DNA of 8,005 nucleotides from Synechococcaceae cyanobacterium RL_1_2 (lineage in GTDB: Bacteria; Cyanobacteriota; Cyanobacteriia; Cyanobacteriales; JAAUPO01): contig JAAUPO010000076.1 of NCBI GenBank assembly GCA_012033095.1, positions 1-8,005 of the forward strand, given 5' to 3'. Both the position numbers and the translations under genes were made by a program. Below the pieces are notes generated by a model, which saw only the letters and a list, made by a program, of their open reading frames with translations, made no database searches and was not told where the DNA came from. This document shows, in pieces, positions 1 through 6,307 of the stretch. Each line of letters starts with the position of its first letter. The stretch's first letter is position 1.

Positions 1-152
1 ATGATTAACCATTGTTTTAGTTGGCCTGAATAAACCTTACTACTGGGCAAAATCAAAGAAATGGCTAATCCTACGGCCACGTTGGCCACGGTGATATCAG
101 CGGTTAATAATAACCAGATAGTCAACCGTAGTGTTAAATCCAAATAATTCAT
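1..152 (-). CDS. mrpE: MrpE-like Na+/H+ antiporter subunit E (partial, cut by window edge)
   Basis: The first 50 residues of a protein starting MNYLDLTLRLTIWLLLTADI on the minus strand. Its ATG (152-150) overlaps the TGA of the upstream antiporter gene in an ATGA arrangement, so the two are almost certainly translationally coupled. The visible part holds one hydrophobic segment (about residues 9-40) and then a short basic stretch. That matches the N-terminus of the small MrpE/MnhE subunit of multi-subunit Na+(K+)/H+ antiporters as arranged in cyanobacteria (mrpC, ndhD6-type mrpD, then mrpE). In the family MrpE is an integral membrane subunit needed for complex assembly or activity; its exact role in cyanobacteria is less clear. 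The C-terminus lies beyond base 1. The call rests on operon position plus N-terminal resemblance. Confidence 0.8.
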   Translation of the reverse strand, partial: MNYLDLTLRLTIWLLLTADITVANVAVGLAISLILPSSKVYSGQLKQWLI

Positions 153-1600
153 GGTTGCACCACCCACCAAATCAATAGGCTTAAAATGACACTCATCATG
201 CCCACCAGATCATTTAATTGTTCTCCCCAACGGGGTAAATTGATGGTTAATTTTTTAATGAAGGCTCCGTAGAGGATCCAACCGATCAAGATAGTAACGA
301 TCGCTTTAACAAGATTGCTCAATTTATAAGCTTCCCAGTAAAACAAATTACCCAAGAACAAACCCGCAAGCAAAATAATAATGGCCGGCCAAAAACCTTT
401 ATCCATCGCTTTTTCCCCGGTCAGAGTGGCATCAAAGGGTTGCCAAGGCAGAAAGATAAATTTGGCAAAGCAAATAGCTGTACCCACTGCGGCAATGCTC
501 ATTAACCAGTCTTGCCAGGGGAGTAAGTTATCGACGCTATAGGCCTTAGCTCCAAACCCCATCAATAGGGGAAGCCCAGAAATAGATAAACTGGCCACAG
601 TAACGCTCACCCCCACCATAAACGGTAAGGAAGTGTGTTTTAATTCTTTAAATTGACGACTAGGTAAATTGCCTGCCATCAAAAACAGAGCTGACTTGGC
701 GACTCCATGGCTCAAGGCGTAAAGTCCCCCGGCGATCGGGGCAGCTAACACAAAACCCAACTGGGAAATGGTGGAGTAAGCCAACATGCGTTTACTATCC
801 TTTTGTAGGATGGCAAAGGTTATCCCAAATAGGGCCGTTGCGACTCCAAAGGTTCGTACTAGGGGATCGATGGGCTCCATCAACAATGCCAAGCGAACCA
901 ACGGAAATATACCCGCTTTGACTACCACCCCGGATAGGATCGCCGAAATGGGGGTATCGGCTTCAGCGTGGGTGAGGGGGAGCCATAGCCCAGACAGGAA
1001 CACTCCTCCTTTGGTCAGAAGTCCTACCATAATTAACGCGATCGCTTCGGGGGAAGCATCGGTTAAACCAGCAAAGGCAAAGGATTGGGTACTTTGATAG
1101 ACCAACACCGCCCCTAACAGGTAGAACAGCATGACGGTGTTACTAATAAATAAATACCTTAAGCCAATCCAGAGGGAGCGATCGGTGCGGGGGTAGGTCA
1201 CTAATAAAAAAGCAGCAATGCCAATTAACTCTAGCCCCACATACAAACTCATGAAATCTCCACAGATAAATACGGCGTTAACGCTGCCGTGGAGAATAGC
1301 AAGCTGGGTATAAAAGAAATAGTCCTTCGCTTTTGGCCAACAATATAGCAACACGGCCAATGTAACGATCGCGTTGGTCAAGATGAAATATCCAGCTAGG
1401 GAATCCACCACCAGGCTAACCCCCGCCGTGTCCATGAGGTTAATTTCGATCGGTGTGGTTAAACCCAACGCCCCCAAGCCATAGGCCATGGAAGCAAGAG
1501 TGACTAATAAAGTTAAACCCCGATCGAAGCGGGGCACCAGATAAATTAAAAATCCCACCCATAGAGGCAGGGTAACCCAAAGTACTGTGGTAATGGTCAT
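149..1600 (-). CDS. mrpD: MrpD / NdhD-like proton-translocating antiporter subunit
   Basis: A 483-residue polytopic membrane protein of the NuoN/NdhD/MrpD family, full length and intact. Family landmarks are visible: the TM5 glutamate in YVGLELIGIAAFLL (Glu124), the TM7 lysine in GLLTKGGVFL (Lys197), the loop LPLTHAEADTPISA followed by VVKAG (His211, Lys228), and HGVAKSALFLMAG (His298, Lys302). These carry protons in complex I and Mrp antiporters. The small MrpC/NuoK-like gene upstream and MrpE downstream point to an Mrp cation/proton antiporter in the cytoplasmic membrane rather than to photosynthetic NDH-1. In Synechocystis the equivalent is the NdhD6-type gene of the slr2006-slr2012 cluster. 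The start is fixed by an ATGA overlap with mrpC. Expected role: Na+ extrusion, pH and salt or CO2/bicarbonate-linked homeostasis. The family is certain; D-type rather than A-type is inferred from length and context. Confidence 0.93.
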   Translation of the reverse strand: MTITTVLWVTLPLWVGFLIYLVPRFDRGLTLLVTLASMAYGLGALGLTTPIEINLMDTAGVSLVVDSLAGYFILTNAIVTLAVLLYCWPKAKDYFFYTQLAILHGSVNAVFICGDFMSLYVGLELIGIAAFLLVTYPRTDRSLWIGLRYLFISNTVMLFYLLGAVLVYQSTQSFAFAGLTDASPEAIALIMVGLLTKGGVFLSGLWLPLTHAEADTPISAILSGVVVKAGIFPLVRLALLMEPIDPLVRTFGVATALFGITFAILQKDSKRMLAYSTISQLGFVLAAPIAGGLYALSHGVAKSALFLMAGNLPSRQFKELKHTSLPFMVGVSVTVASLSISGLPLLMGFGAKAYSVDNLLPWQDWLMSIAAVGTAICFAKFIFLPWQPFDATLTGEKAMDKGFWPAIIILLAGLFLGNLFYWEAYKLSNLVKAIVTILIGWILYGAFIKKLTINLPRWGEQLNDLVGMMSVILSLLIWWVVQP

Positions 1601-1939
1601 GAGGATAACTCCCGTTCAATTTCCTCTAATTCCAACGTGGGATGATCCTTCGCTAATTTCATCGCTGCGACTAACATAATGGCCTGGATTGATAGCCCAA
1701 TCACGATCGCTGTTAAAATCACCGCCTGGGGTACGGGATCCGCGTAGGCCACGTTGCGATCGCCCTGGAGAATGGGGGTAAATAAACCCCGACGGGAAGC
1801 AACAAACACATAATAGGCAATCACCCCAGTACTCATTACATCCATGGCAACAATTTTGAGCATTAAATTTTTTTTTGAAAATGATCCCCAAAAAGCCAAT
1901 CACAACGGTTGCAAAGATTAATGGTTCTAACATAGCCAC
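1597..1939 (-). pseudogene. mrpC: MrpC / NuoK-like antiporter subunit, frame broken at an A9 tract
   Basis: Two overlapping frames together make one MrpC. The first begins at GTG 1939 or, more likely, ATG 1933 (MLEPLIFATVVIGFLGIIFK). The second carries KNLMLKIVAMDVMSTGVIAY to the stop at 1597. The frames meet at nine A residues in the coding sense (1868-1876). Reading eight A joins them as ...GIIFKKNLMLKIVAMD..., giving 111 to 113 residues, the usual size, with three membrane segments. MrpC resembles NuoK of complex I and sits between the antiporter subunits. The gene ends in an ATGA overlap with mrpD. The TTG-initiated second frame alone would lack the first membrane segment. The break may be a sequencing error, a real mutation, or a site of RNA polymerase slippage that restores the frame in part of the transcripts. 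Family identity is firm; functional status is open. Confidence 0.85.
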
Positions 1940-1966
1940 AGCTCAGTAGGATTTACTCAGGATAAT

Positions 1967-1995
1967 TCTATAGAGTATATCCTATGATGAAACAA
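1967..1995 (-). promoter_or_regulatory. Sigma-70-type promoter for the mrpC-D-E unit
   Basis: On the minus strand TTGTTT (1995-1990) and TATAGA (1972-1967) are separated by exactly 17 bases, and the -10 box lies about 34 bases before the mrpC ATG at 1933. It is the best -35/-10 pair in the region. No strong Shine-Dalgarno sequence follows, which is common in cyanobacteria. A second TATACT (1979-1974) overlaps the spacer and could act as an alternative -10. Inferred from sequence only. Confidence 0.5.
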
Positions 1996-2076
1996 TTTAC
2001 TATTACCTAAACTCTACTAATGTTTTTTTAAAGAGACGGGAAATTTTAGACCAAGGGATCGCCCGGAACTATAGCT

Positions 2077-2102
2077 ATAGCCATAAATATCAGGCTATTT
2101 TT
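2077..2102 (+). terminator. Weak terminator-like hairpin with T-tract
   Basis: ATAGCC (2077-2082) and GGCTAT (2093-2098) form a 6-bp stem around a 10-base loop, followed at once by a run of T (2098-2102). It reads as a rho-independent terminator on the plus strand, but no plus-strand gene precedes it. It may be a chance AT-rich hairpin or the end of an unannotated short transcript. Confidence 0.2.
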
Positions 2103-2175
2103 AAGAACGAAAAAGCCCATGGAACAAGCTTTTACCCATGATTGCTCCGTGGCCTCAGCTCTGGCTATATCTGAC

Positions 2176-2274
2176 AGGACTTACGCAAAAATTTTGATTC
2201 TGTCCTGGAAACCATGATGTTTGGGGACAATCGTTCAAGCAAGTCCACCAAATTTGCAGGGTTTAGGGGGCTTG
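2176..2274 (+). mobile_element. MITE-like element A1, right end degenerate
   Basis: Starts with the terminal repeat AGGACTTACGC and then matches, almost base for base, the reverse complement of element A2 (4267-4377), including the internal part around CCATGATGTTTGGGGACAAT. The last bases before the expected right terminal repeat diverge and GCGTAAGTCCT is missing, so this copy is truncated or decayed. It encodes no protein. Non-coding units of about 110 bp with GGACTTACGC-type ends resemble the MITE-like elements scattered through many cyanobacterial genomes, probably moved by a full insertion sequence elsewhere. A conserved internal inverted repeat (TGTCC...GGACA with AAAC/GTTT) could fold in RNA. 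Confidence 0.75.
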
Positions 2275-2282
2275 ATGGAACC

Positions 2283-2296
2283 ATCCTTACTTGTAT
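2283..2296 (+). repeat. Orphan end of the B-family hairpin repeat
   Basis: ATCCTTACTTGTAT is identical to the right 14 bases of repeats B1 and B2. It lies 8 bases after the point where MITE A1 loses similarity to A2. It looks like a remnant of a third B copy, possibly left when A1 was truncated. Fourteen bases is short, so chance cannot be excluded. Confidence 0.45.
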
Positions 2297-2353
2297 ATTT
2301 GTATATTGCACGATGCCCCGTTTCCATGGTTATTAGGACAGGAAATGGGTAGT

Positions 2354-2429
2354 GCTAAAGCTGTAAGGATATTTAGACCCAGGATAATTGATTGTCAATG
2401 GGTTTAATCTCCCTGATCCTTACTTGTAT
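2354..2429 (+). repeat. Palindromic intergenic repeat B1 (76 bp)
   Basis: 72 of 76 bases match repeat B2 at 7148-7223. The unit folds as a long interrupted hairpin. The outer stem GTAAGGAT/ATCCTTAC is perfect. The inner stem TTAGACCCA/TGGGTTTAA has one G-T pair, and the apical stem is ATTGA/TCAAT with loop TTG. It has no coding potential. It lies between the 3' end of the radical SAM gene and the mrp promoter. Such hairpin repeats in intergenic DNA may be MITE- or REP-like, and as RNA could protect 3' ends or stop transcription; that part is inference. Confidence 0.75.
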
Positions 2430-2547
2430 TGGAATACTAGGAAATGCACTCTAAAACCTTACCTCCTAGGCTTCAAATACTGCCGATCTGTACCTATCGG
2501 GTTAATGGCAGCTATATCTAAAATTTAAGTTGGCAATAGAAATAGAA
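2430..2547. other. Intergenic DNA 3' of the radical SAM gene
   Basis: No coding potential. An imperfect inverted repeat CTGCC (2480-2484) / GGCAG (2507-2511), with inner CGAT/ATCG pairs, lies 37 bases after the stop of the minus-strand radical SAM gene. It could be a weak terminator structure, but no T-tract follows it in the direction of transcription. Confidence 0.25.
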
Positions 2548-4132
2548 TCAAGCTACTCCGGCTAGGGAGCGATCGGGTTTAGTTTTACTAGTGGTCAATG
2601 CATCCTGTAACGGAGCTTTGCCTAGACGTTCTTCCAGGATAGCCATTACTTCTCGCCCAAAATCATTGGGGTTACGTTCCCATGCTTGCAAACAAACTTC
2701 CCCAAAAAAGGAGCCTAGGGGTTCGGGATTCCATAGCAGTTTTTTGGCTGTCCACGGCATCATACTCATGGGGTTATAACCCGGTTTGAGGATTTTTGGT
2801 CTAGGGCGTAGGTTTCCAGATGGGTATGGGGCTGTAGGCCAATAAAAAAGATAGCCGGCTCTACTTTGTCTGCCCCAAAAATAGCTTCTAATTCTCGGTG
2901 GTACGCGATCGTTTGGCGGATAGTATCAAAGGTTTCATCAATAACATTAAAGGAATAATTCACAGAAACCACATCTTCATAACCCGCTTGCTTCAGATCA
3001 CGGCAATTTTCTAGCACAACCCGCAGGTTATAACCCATACGCATTTTTCGGACTAATTCCTGGGAACCACTGGTGATCCCAATTTCAAAATAATTCATGC
3101 CCGTTTTCACCATCAATTCACACAGGTTCGGGGTTAAATTATCTGCTCGAATATAGGAAGCCCAATTAATATCCTCCATCCCTGAATCAATAATGGCTTC
3201 AAGTAACGCTTCCACATCAGGAATAAACACTTTGGCTGGAATGAATTGGGCATCGGTAAACCAAAACTTTTTAATGCCGCGATCGTAGAGTTGGCGCATT
3301 TCCTTGACCACTTCCGCCGCCGGATTAACGCGGACTTTTTTGCCTTCTACTACGGTATAGATGCAATAGCAGCAATTATGGGGACAACCTCGCTTGGTTT
3401 GTACCCCCAAATAAAAATCATCCTCTTGGAAGTAGTAACCGATCTCGGGCCAAATGGTTTCAATATATCCATAATTACAAGCGGTTTTGTCGATCGGGGC
3501 TGGCTCCTCATGGATTAATTTGGGTCGGGGATCGCTGGTACCGACAATGTAACAACGTTCATCCTCTAGGGATTGATTTTGTAATAGTTTCGTCAGCAAT
3601 GCTTCCCCTTCCCCCACTGACACGATGGTACCCTTGGGCATATCCCGTTTTAGCTGCTCATAAAATACACTGACTGCTCCCCCACCTACCACTAGGCGAG
3701 TGTCAGGATGGTAACGGCGGGCCCGTTGTAGTCCCCGTTTAATTAAACTGGAGTTGCGCCACAGTTCGCCATAATAGGCTTTGGCCACCTTTAGCCCCCC
3801 TAGGGCCCCACGGATGCGATGGAAGATACTACGGCCATAATAAAATTCAAACGCATTTTGTAATGGGTTCCCCCCTCGTCCACCGACTGGGGCATAGATT
3901 TGAATATCCCGCCAAGAAAAGACGATTAAATTTGGCTGAAATTCATCAATGCAATCGTCCAAGGCCTGTTTAAAATCTAAGGGCGGCACCGTCCCCAAAT
4001 CAAAAATTTTCTGTTCTACCTGGGGAAATAGTTTATGGATATGATCAGATAAGTACACTACCCCGATCGGAAAATGGGATTACAGGGTAAGCGTACGTAG
4101 AGAATTTTTTGGTTCTCAGGTTTGGTTTCCAT
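2548..4132 (-). pseudogene. B12-binding-like radical SAM protein, 'PSII high light acclimation' family, two frame breaks
   Basis: Three frames assemble into one protein of about 528 residues. The N-terminal piece runs from ATG 4132 (METKPENQKILYVRLPCNPI). The middle piece runs from about 4058 to 2766, and the C-terminal piece (PWTAKKLLWNPEPLG to SLAGVA) ends at 2548. Adding one C at 4069-4070 and one A at 2793-2797 (coding sense) joins them without gaps as NPIFPIGVVYLSD and ALDQKILKPGYNPMSMMPW. The first ~200 residues resemble a cobalamin-binding-like domain (SVGEGEALL). The [4Fe-4S]/SAM motif is CPHNCCYC, Cys at about 250, 254 and 257 of the restored protein, followed by a radical SAM barrel (WFTDAQF, FEIGITSGSQELVRKMRMGY). 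It matches, from memory, a conserved cyanobacterial family named for PSII high light acclimation; its substrate is unknown to me. Family assignment to radical SAM is certain; functional status depends on whether the breaks are real. Confidence 0.88.
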
Positions 4133-4266
4133 AGCTGGGTTCACAGGTAGGTTAGGCAATGGGCATGGGTAAGAGCAAGGGGATAGGATACTACTATCAA
4201 CTGCTATCACTAAAACTTTACATAGCTTAACTTTACCTAGTTCTTCTAAGGACAGCAACCTTAGTT
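4133..4266. other. Upstream region of the radical SAM gene
   Basis: The minus-strand frame of the radical SAM N-terminus stays open to 4258 (MLSLEELGKV...), but those residues do not resemble the family, whose conserved start is the KILYVRLPCNP block just after ATG 4132. I therefore treat this as 5' leader. A weak TTTAGT / TATCCT pair with an 18-base spacer is present on the minus strand upstream of the ATG. Element A2 abuts the far end. Confidence 0.35.
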
Positions 4267-4377
4267 AGGACTTACGCCCAAGCTCCCTAAATCCCCTAAA
4301 TTTGGTGAACTTGCTTGAACGATTGTCCCCAAACATCATGGTTTCCAGGACAGAATCGAAATTTTTGCGTAAGTCCT
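4267..4377 (-). mobile_element. Complete MITE-like element A2 (111 bp)
   Basis: Bounded by perfect 11-bp inverted terminal repeats, AGGACTTACGC (4267-4277) and GCGTAAGTCCT (4367-4377). The interior closely matches A1 in reverse complement, so A1 and A2 form an inverted pair flanking the radical SAM gene. It contains no reading frame. No convincing target-site duplication is visible: the left flank is TTAGTT and the right flank is GCTTCG. A TA target, as used by IS630-like enzymes, would fit only the left side. It sits about 135 bp upstream of the radical SAM start codon and could affect its transcription. Confidence 0.82.
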
Positions 4378-4601
4378 GCTTCGTGTTGGGAGGATGAAGA
4401 GGAGAAATCAGGGGAATGGATCACATCTAGGATCGTGAATTAAATAAATTAGCAATTTGTGGGGTCTCCTGCGAGTGAAGGTAACCTAATGGGGGATTTA
4501 AGTTTTAGATGTTATTAATTTCTTATTCCCTAGGGCCTGTCATCATTATTTAAACCTGAAACTCTTCTTAGCTACGGATTTCACTTTAAAACTATACTTG
4601 C

Positions 4602-4620
4602 TGAACCTGGCTCAGGATCA
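4602..4620. repeat. 19-bp dyad symmetry (TGA-n-CCTG-GCT-CAGG-n-TCA)
   Basis: TGAACCTGGCTCAGGATCA reads as two inverted half-sites, TGAnCCTG and CAGGnTCA, around GCT. It lies 4 bases after a TATACT hexamer (4593-4598). The geometry fits either a dimeric regulator's operator or a short RNA hairpin. No known regulon is recognised. Confidence 0.35.
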
Positions 4621-4744
4621 ACGTTTTAATGCTAATTGATGATACTCCCTAATTATGGAAAGGGCAGGTTTGTACCTAGATCGCGATCGTGGTTTAGATT
4701 CCCATCAGTTTCCCTAAAAAGTAAAGGATTTTGGCGTAAGTCAA

Positions 4745-4773
4745 TTGTTCCTTTATGATCAGTAAACTAAACT
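4745..4773 (+). promoter_or_regulatory. Possible promoter of the YcgQ-like gene
   Basis: TTGTTC (4745-4750) and TAAACT (4768-4773) have a 17-base spacer and lie about 65 bases before the ATG at 4840. Each box matches the sigma-70 consensus only partly (3/6 and 4/6). Confidence 0.28.
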
Positions 4774-4839
4774 CAAATTAACCATCTAAATTACCTCTAG
4801 CTAAGCTTATTTGTTGTGGACTGAGTCCCCGTTGCGCTA

Positions 4840-5681
4840 ATGAAAAACAATGATAATTCTGACTCTGGAAATGCTGTAAATAAAGTAAATAAAAATGGCC
4901 TCCAGGGCCAAGTTAAATCTTGGTTTGAAGTCCTACCAGTCATTTTGTGGGGATCATTATTACTTAAATATTCCGCCAAGGGGGAATTAGCCTTATTGAT
5001 TCACCCTAATTATTTTTGGTTAGTGACCTTAACCGGGTTTTGTTTATTGATTATTGCTGCCTGGAAAATTTTGTTAATCGTCAAAAAGGTGAGATTTCCT
5101 AGTGAATCCATGGAACATACTACCTTGTTCCCCCCCTATTTAGCACTACCCTCATGACGATCGTGGCCTTCGTTGGTTTAGTGATGTCCCCCCAGGTCTT
5201 AACCGCCCAAACTGCTCTACAACGGGGGTTAACGGAGTCCTTACCTTTGACTACCCTCCAAGCGGAAAGTTTTGTGAGTAAAACCAACCCCGCCGATCGC
5301 AGTTTGATTGATTGGGTCAGAACCATTAATGCCTATCCTGAGCCAGATTTTTATACAGATCAAGAAGTTAAAGTTAATGGTTTTGTGGTGCATGTGGATG
5401 GTCTGCCGGAGGATTATGTTTTACTGTCTCGTTTTGTAATTACCTGTTGTGCGGTGGATGCCTATCCCATTGGGTTACCCCTGAAGTTAGATCAAAGTCG
5501 GGATGCTTACCCCCCCGATACCTGGTTAGAAATTACAGGCAAAATGGCCACAGAAGAGTTTACGGCCCCAGCGGGCACTAATAACTTCGTCGGGAATAGT
5601 GGGGACAATCGACAATTAGTGATCTTACCTACGGAATTAAAGAAAATTTCCACCCCAGCTAATCCCTATGATTTTCGCTAA
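4840..5681 (+). pseudogene. TIGR03943 / YcgQ-like (DUF1980) membrane protein, one frame break
   Basis: Two frames make one protein. The first (MKNNDNSDSGNAV..., from 4840) carries two membrane segments, WFEVLPVILWGSLLLKYS and FWLVTLTGFCLLIIAAWKIL. The second continues with a third segment (TTLMTIVAFVGLVMSPQVL) and a soluble C-terminal domain containing RSLIDWVRTINAYPEPD, VNGFVVH, FVITCCAVDAYPIGLP and PPDTWLEITGKM. The join is the run of seven C at 5130-5136: one more C gives ...TTLFPPLFSTTLM... and about 280 residues, a normal length. The paired cysteines in ITCCAVDA are a family hallmark. In other bacteria this family often accompanies a YcgR-type permease; none is visible here. Its function is not established; a transport or metal-related envelope role has been suggested from context. 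The 175-aa second frame from ATG 5154 could be mistaken for a separate secreted protein. Confidence 0.85.
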
Positions 5682-5712
5682 TCTCCCCATACCGAGCGAT
5701 CGGGCGAACAGC

Positions 5713-5730
5713 TTGAAAGGTTTGAAAGGT
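5713..5730 (+). repeat. 9-bp tandem duplication
   Basis: TTGAAAGGT is present twice in a row and is followed by a partial third unit (TGAA). It lies in the 145-bp spacer between the YcgQ-like gene and the next gene. A small hairpin CCGA-GCGA-TCGG (about 5691-5702), with a GNRA-type loop, lies just after the YcgQ-like stop codon. Confidence 0.45.
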
Positions 5731-5826
5731 TGAATCAATCTTAAGAATTGGGTAAATTCCCCTAACCATCCGTTAGCTTTGAGATAGACCTAATATTTCT
5801 GATGGAATAACCTGTCACAACCCTCT

Positions 5827-6261
5827 ATGGCTGACCCCAACACAGTAAAAAAATATATTGCCTATTGGTTTCAGCTAGGTAAAAGTGTCATTGTTAATAA
5901 AACAGGACACTCCCTCAAGCCTAACCATATTTTTGATCGCGGAACCTACTCCCAGGAATTTGAGCAAATTTGGGATTTAATCCAAAATCCAAGTATGGGG
6001 GATTGTTATCTCGATGGCACTCCTCAAACCATTCAAGATTTACTCAAATCTCAATGGAATATTGAAAATTGTAGTCGTTGTGAAATGCCCATTCCCCAGC
6101 TTGATCGCGGTGTATCCCCCTGCTATTGTCCCTGTGCCGATATGATGAGTTGGCCGAATTTAGAACTACCCCTACCGCGATCGCCGATTAATAACAATCA
6201 CCATCTCCATGGGTTAATAAATAAATTAGATTCCAATGAGCCTTCCCAGCATTGCCCCTAA
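5827..6261 (+). CDS. Conserved cyanobacterial hypothetical protein, Cys-rich (144 aa)
   Basis: An intact 144-residue soluble protein starting MADPNTVKKYIAYWFQLGKS. It has no signal peptide or membrane segment. The N-terminal half (YIAYWFQLGKSVIV, FEQIWDLIQNP) precedes GDCYLDGTPQTIQDLL. The centre holds CSRCEMPIP, followed by SPCYCPCADMMSWPNLELPLPRSP. Cysteines at about residues 60, 82, 85, 98, 100 and 102 suggest a zinc or other metal site, although spacing C-x2-C...C-x-C-x-C is not a standard zinc ribbon that I can name. It resembles, from memory, a family of unknown function widespread in cyanobacteria. A 46-bp gap separates it from the SPFH gene downstream on the same strand, so co-transcription is plausible. 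No clear ribosome binding site precedes ATG 5827. I assign no function. Confidence 0.85.
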   Translation: MADPNTVKKYIAYWFQLGKSVIVNKTGHSLKPNHIFDRGTYSQEFEQIWDLIQNPSMGDCYLDGTPQTIQDLLKSQWNIENCSRCEMPIPQLDRGVSPCYCPCADMMSWPNLELPLPRSPINNNHHLHGLINKLDSNEPSQHCP

Positions 6262-6307
6262 ATCCTCAACCAATCCCTAAATCCATGACTGTTCTTCCAG
6301 GTGAAGT

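Larger units (their letters stand above)
4378..4839. other. Gene-poor stretch with palindrome and degenerate repeat end
   Basis: No open frame here resembles a protein. Visible items are a palindrome at 4602-4620 (listed separately), a lone GCGTAAGTC at 4734-4742 matching nine bases of the A-element terminus without a partner, and a possible promoter at 4745-4773. A short untranslated RNA could be encoded here, but I recognise no known family. Confidence 0.4.

Noticed and set aside
786..1097. 103-aa plus-strand open frame
   Set aside because: It lies antisense inside the intact, well-conserved mrpD gene, and its composition (many S, R, P, T) is that of a reverse-strand shadow.
2119..2215. 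Short plus-strand frame starting MEQAFTHDCSVASALAISDR
   Set aside because: It runs into MITE A1, stops after about 32 codons, and has no family resemblance or ribosome binding site.
3246..3518. 90-aa plus-strand open frame
   Set aside because: It is antisense to the radical SAM core, across the Cys motif region; no family resemblance.
4133..4258. N-terminal extension or separate 66-aa gene upstream of the radical SAM gene
   Set aside because: Only the last 24 residues (from METKPENQ) resemble the radical SAM family; the upstream part is leader DNA in the same open frame.
4606..4623. Fragment of a 16S rRNA gene (CCTGGCTCAGGAT-AACG resembles the 16S 5' end)
   Set aside because: The match ends after 18 bases, with no further 16S sequence on either side; the dyad symmetry explains it better.
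4797..4979. 60-aa minus-strand open frame
   Set aside because: It is a shadow of the YcgQ-like N-terminus.
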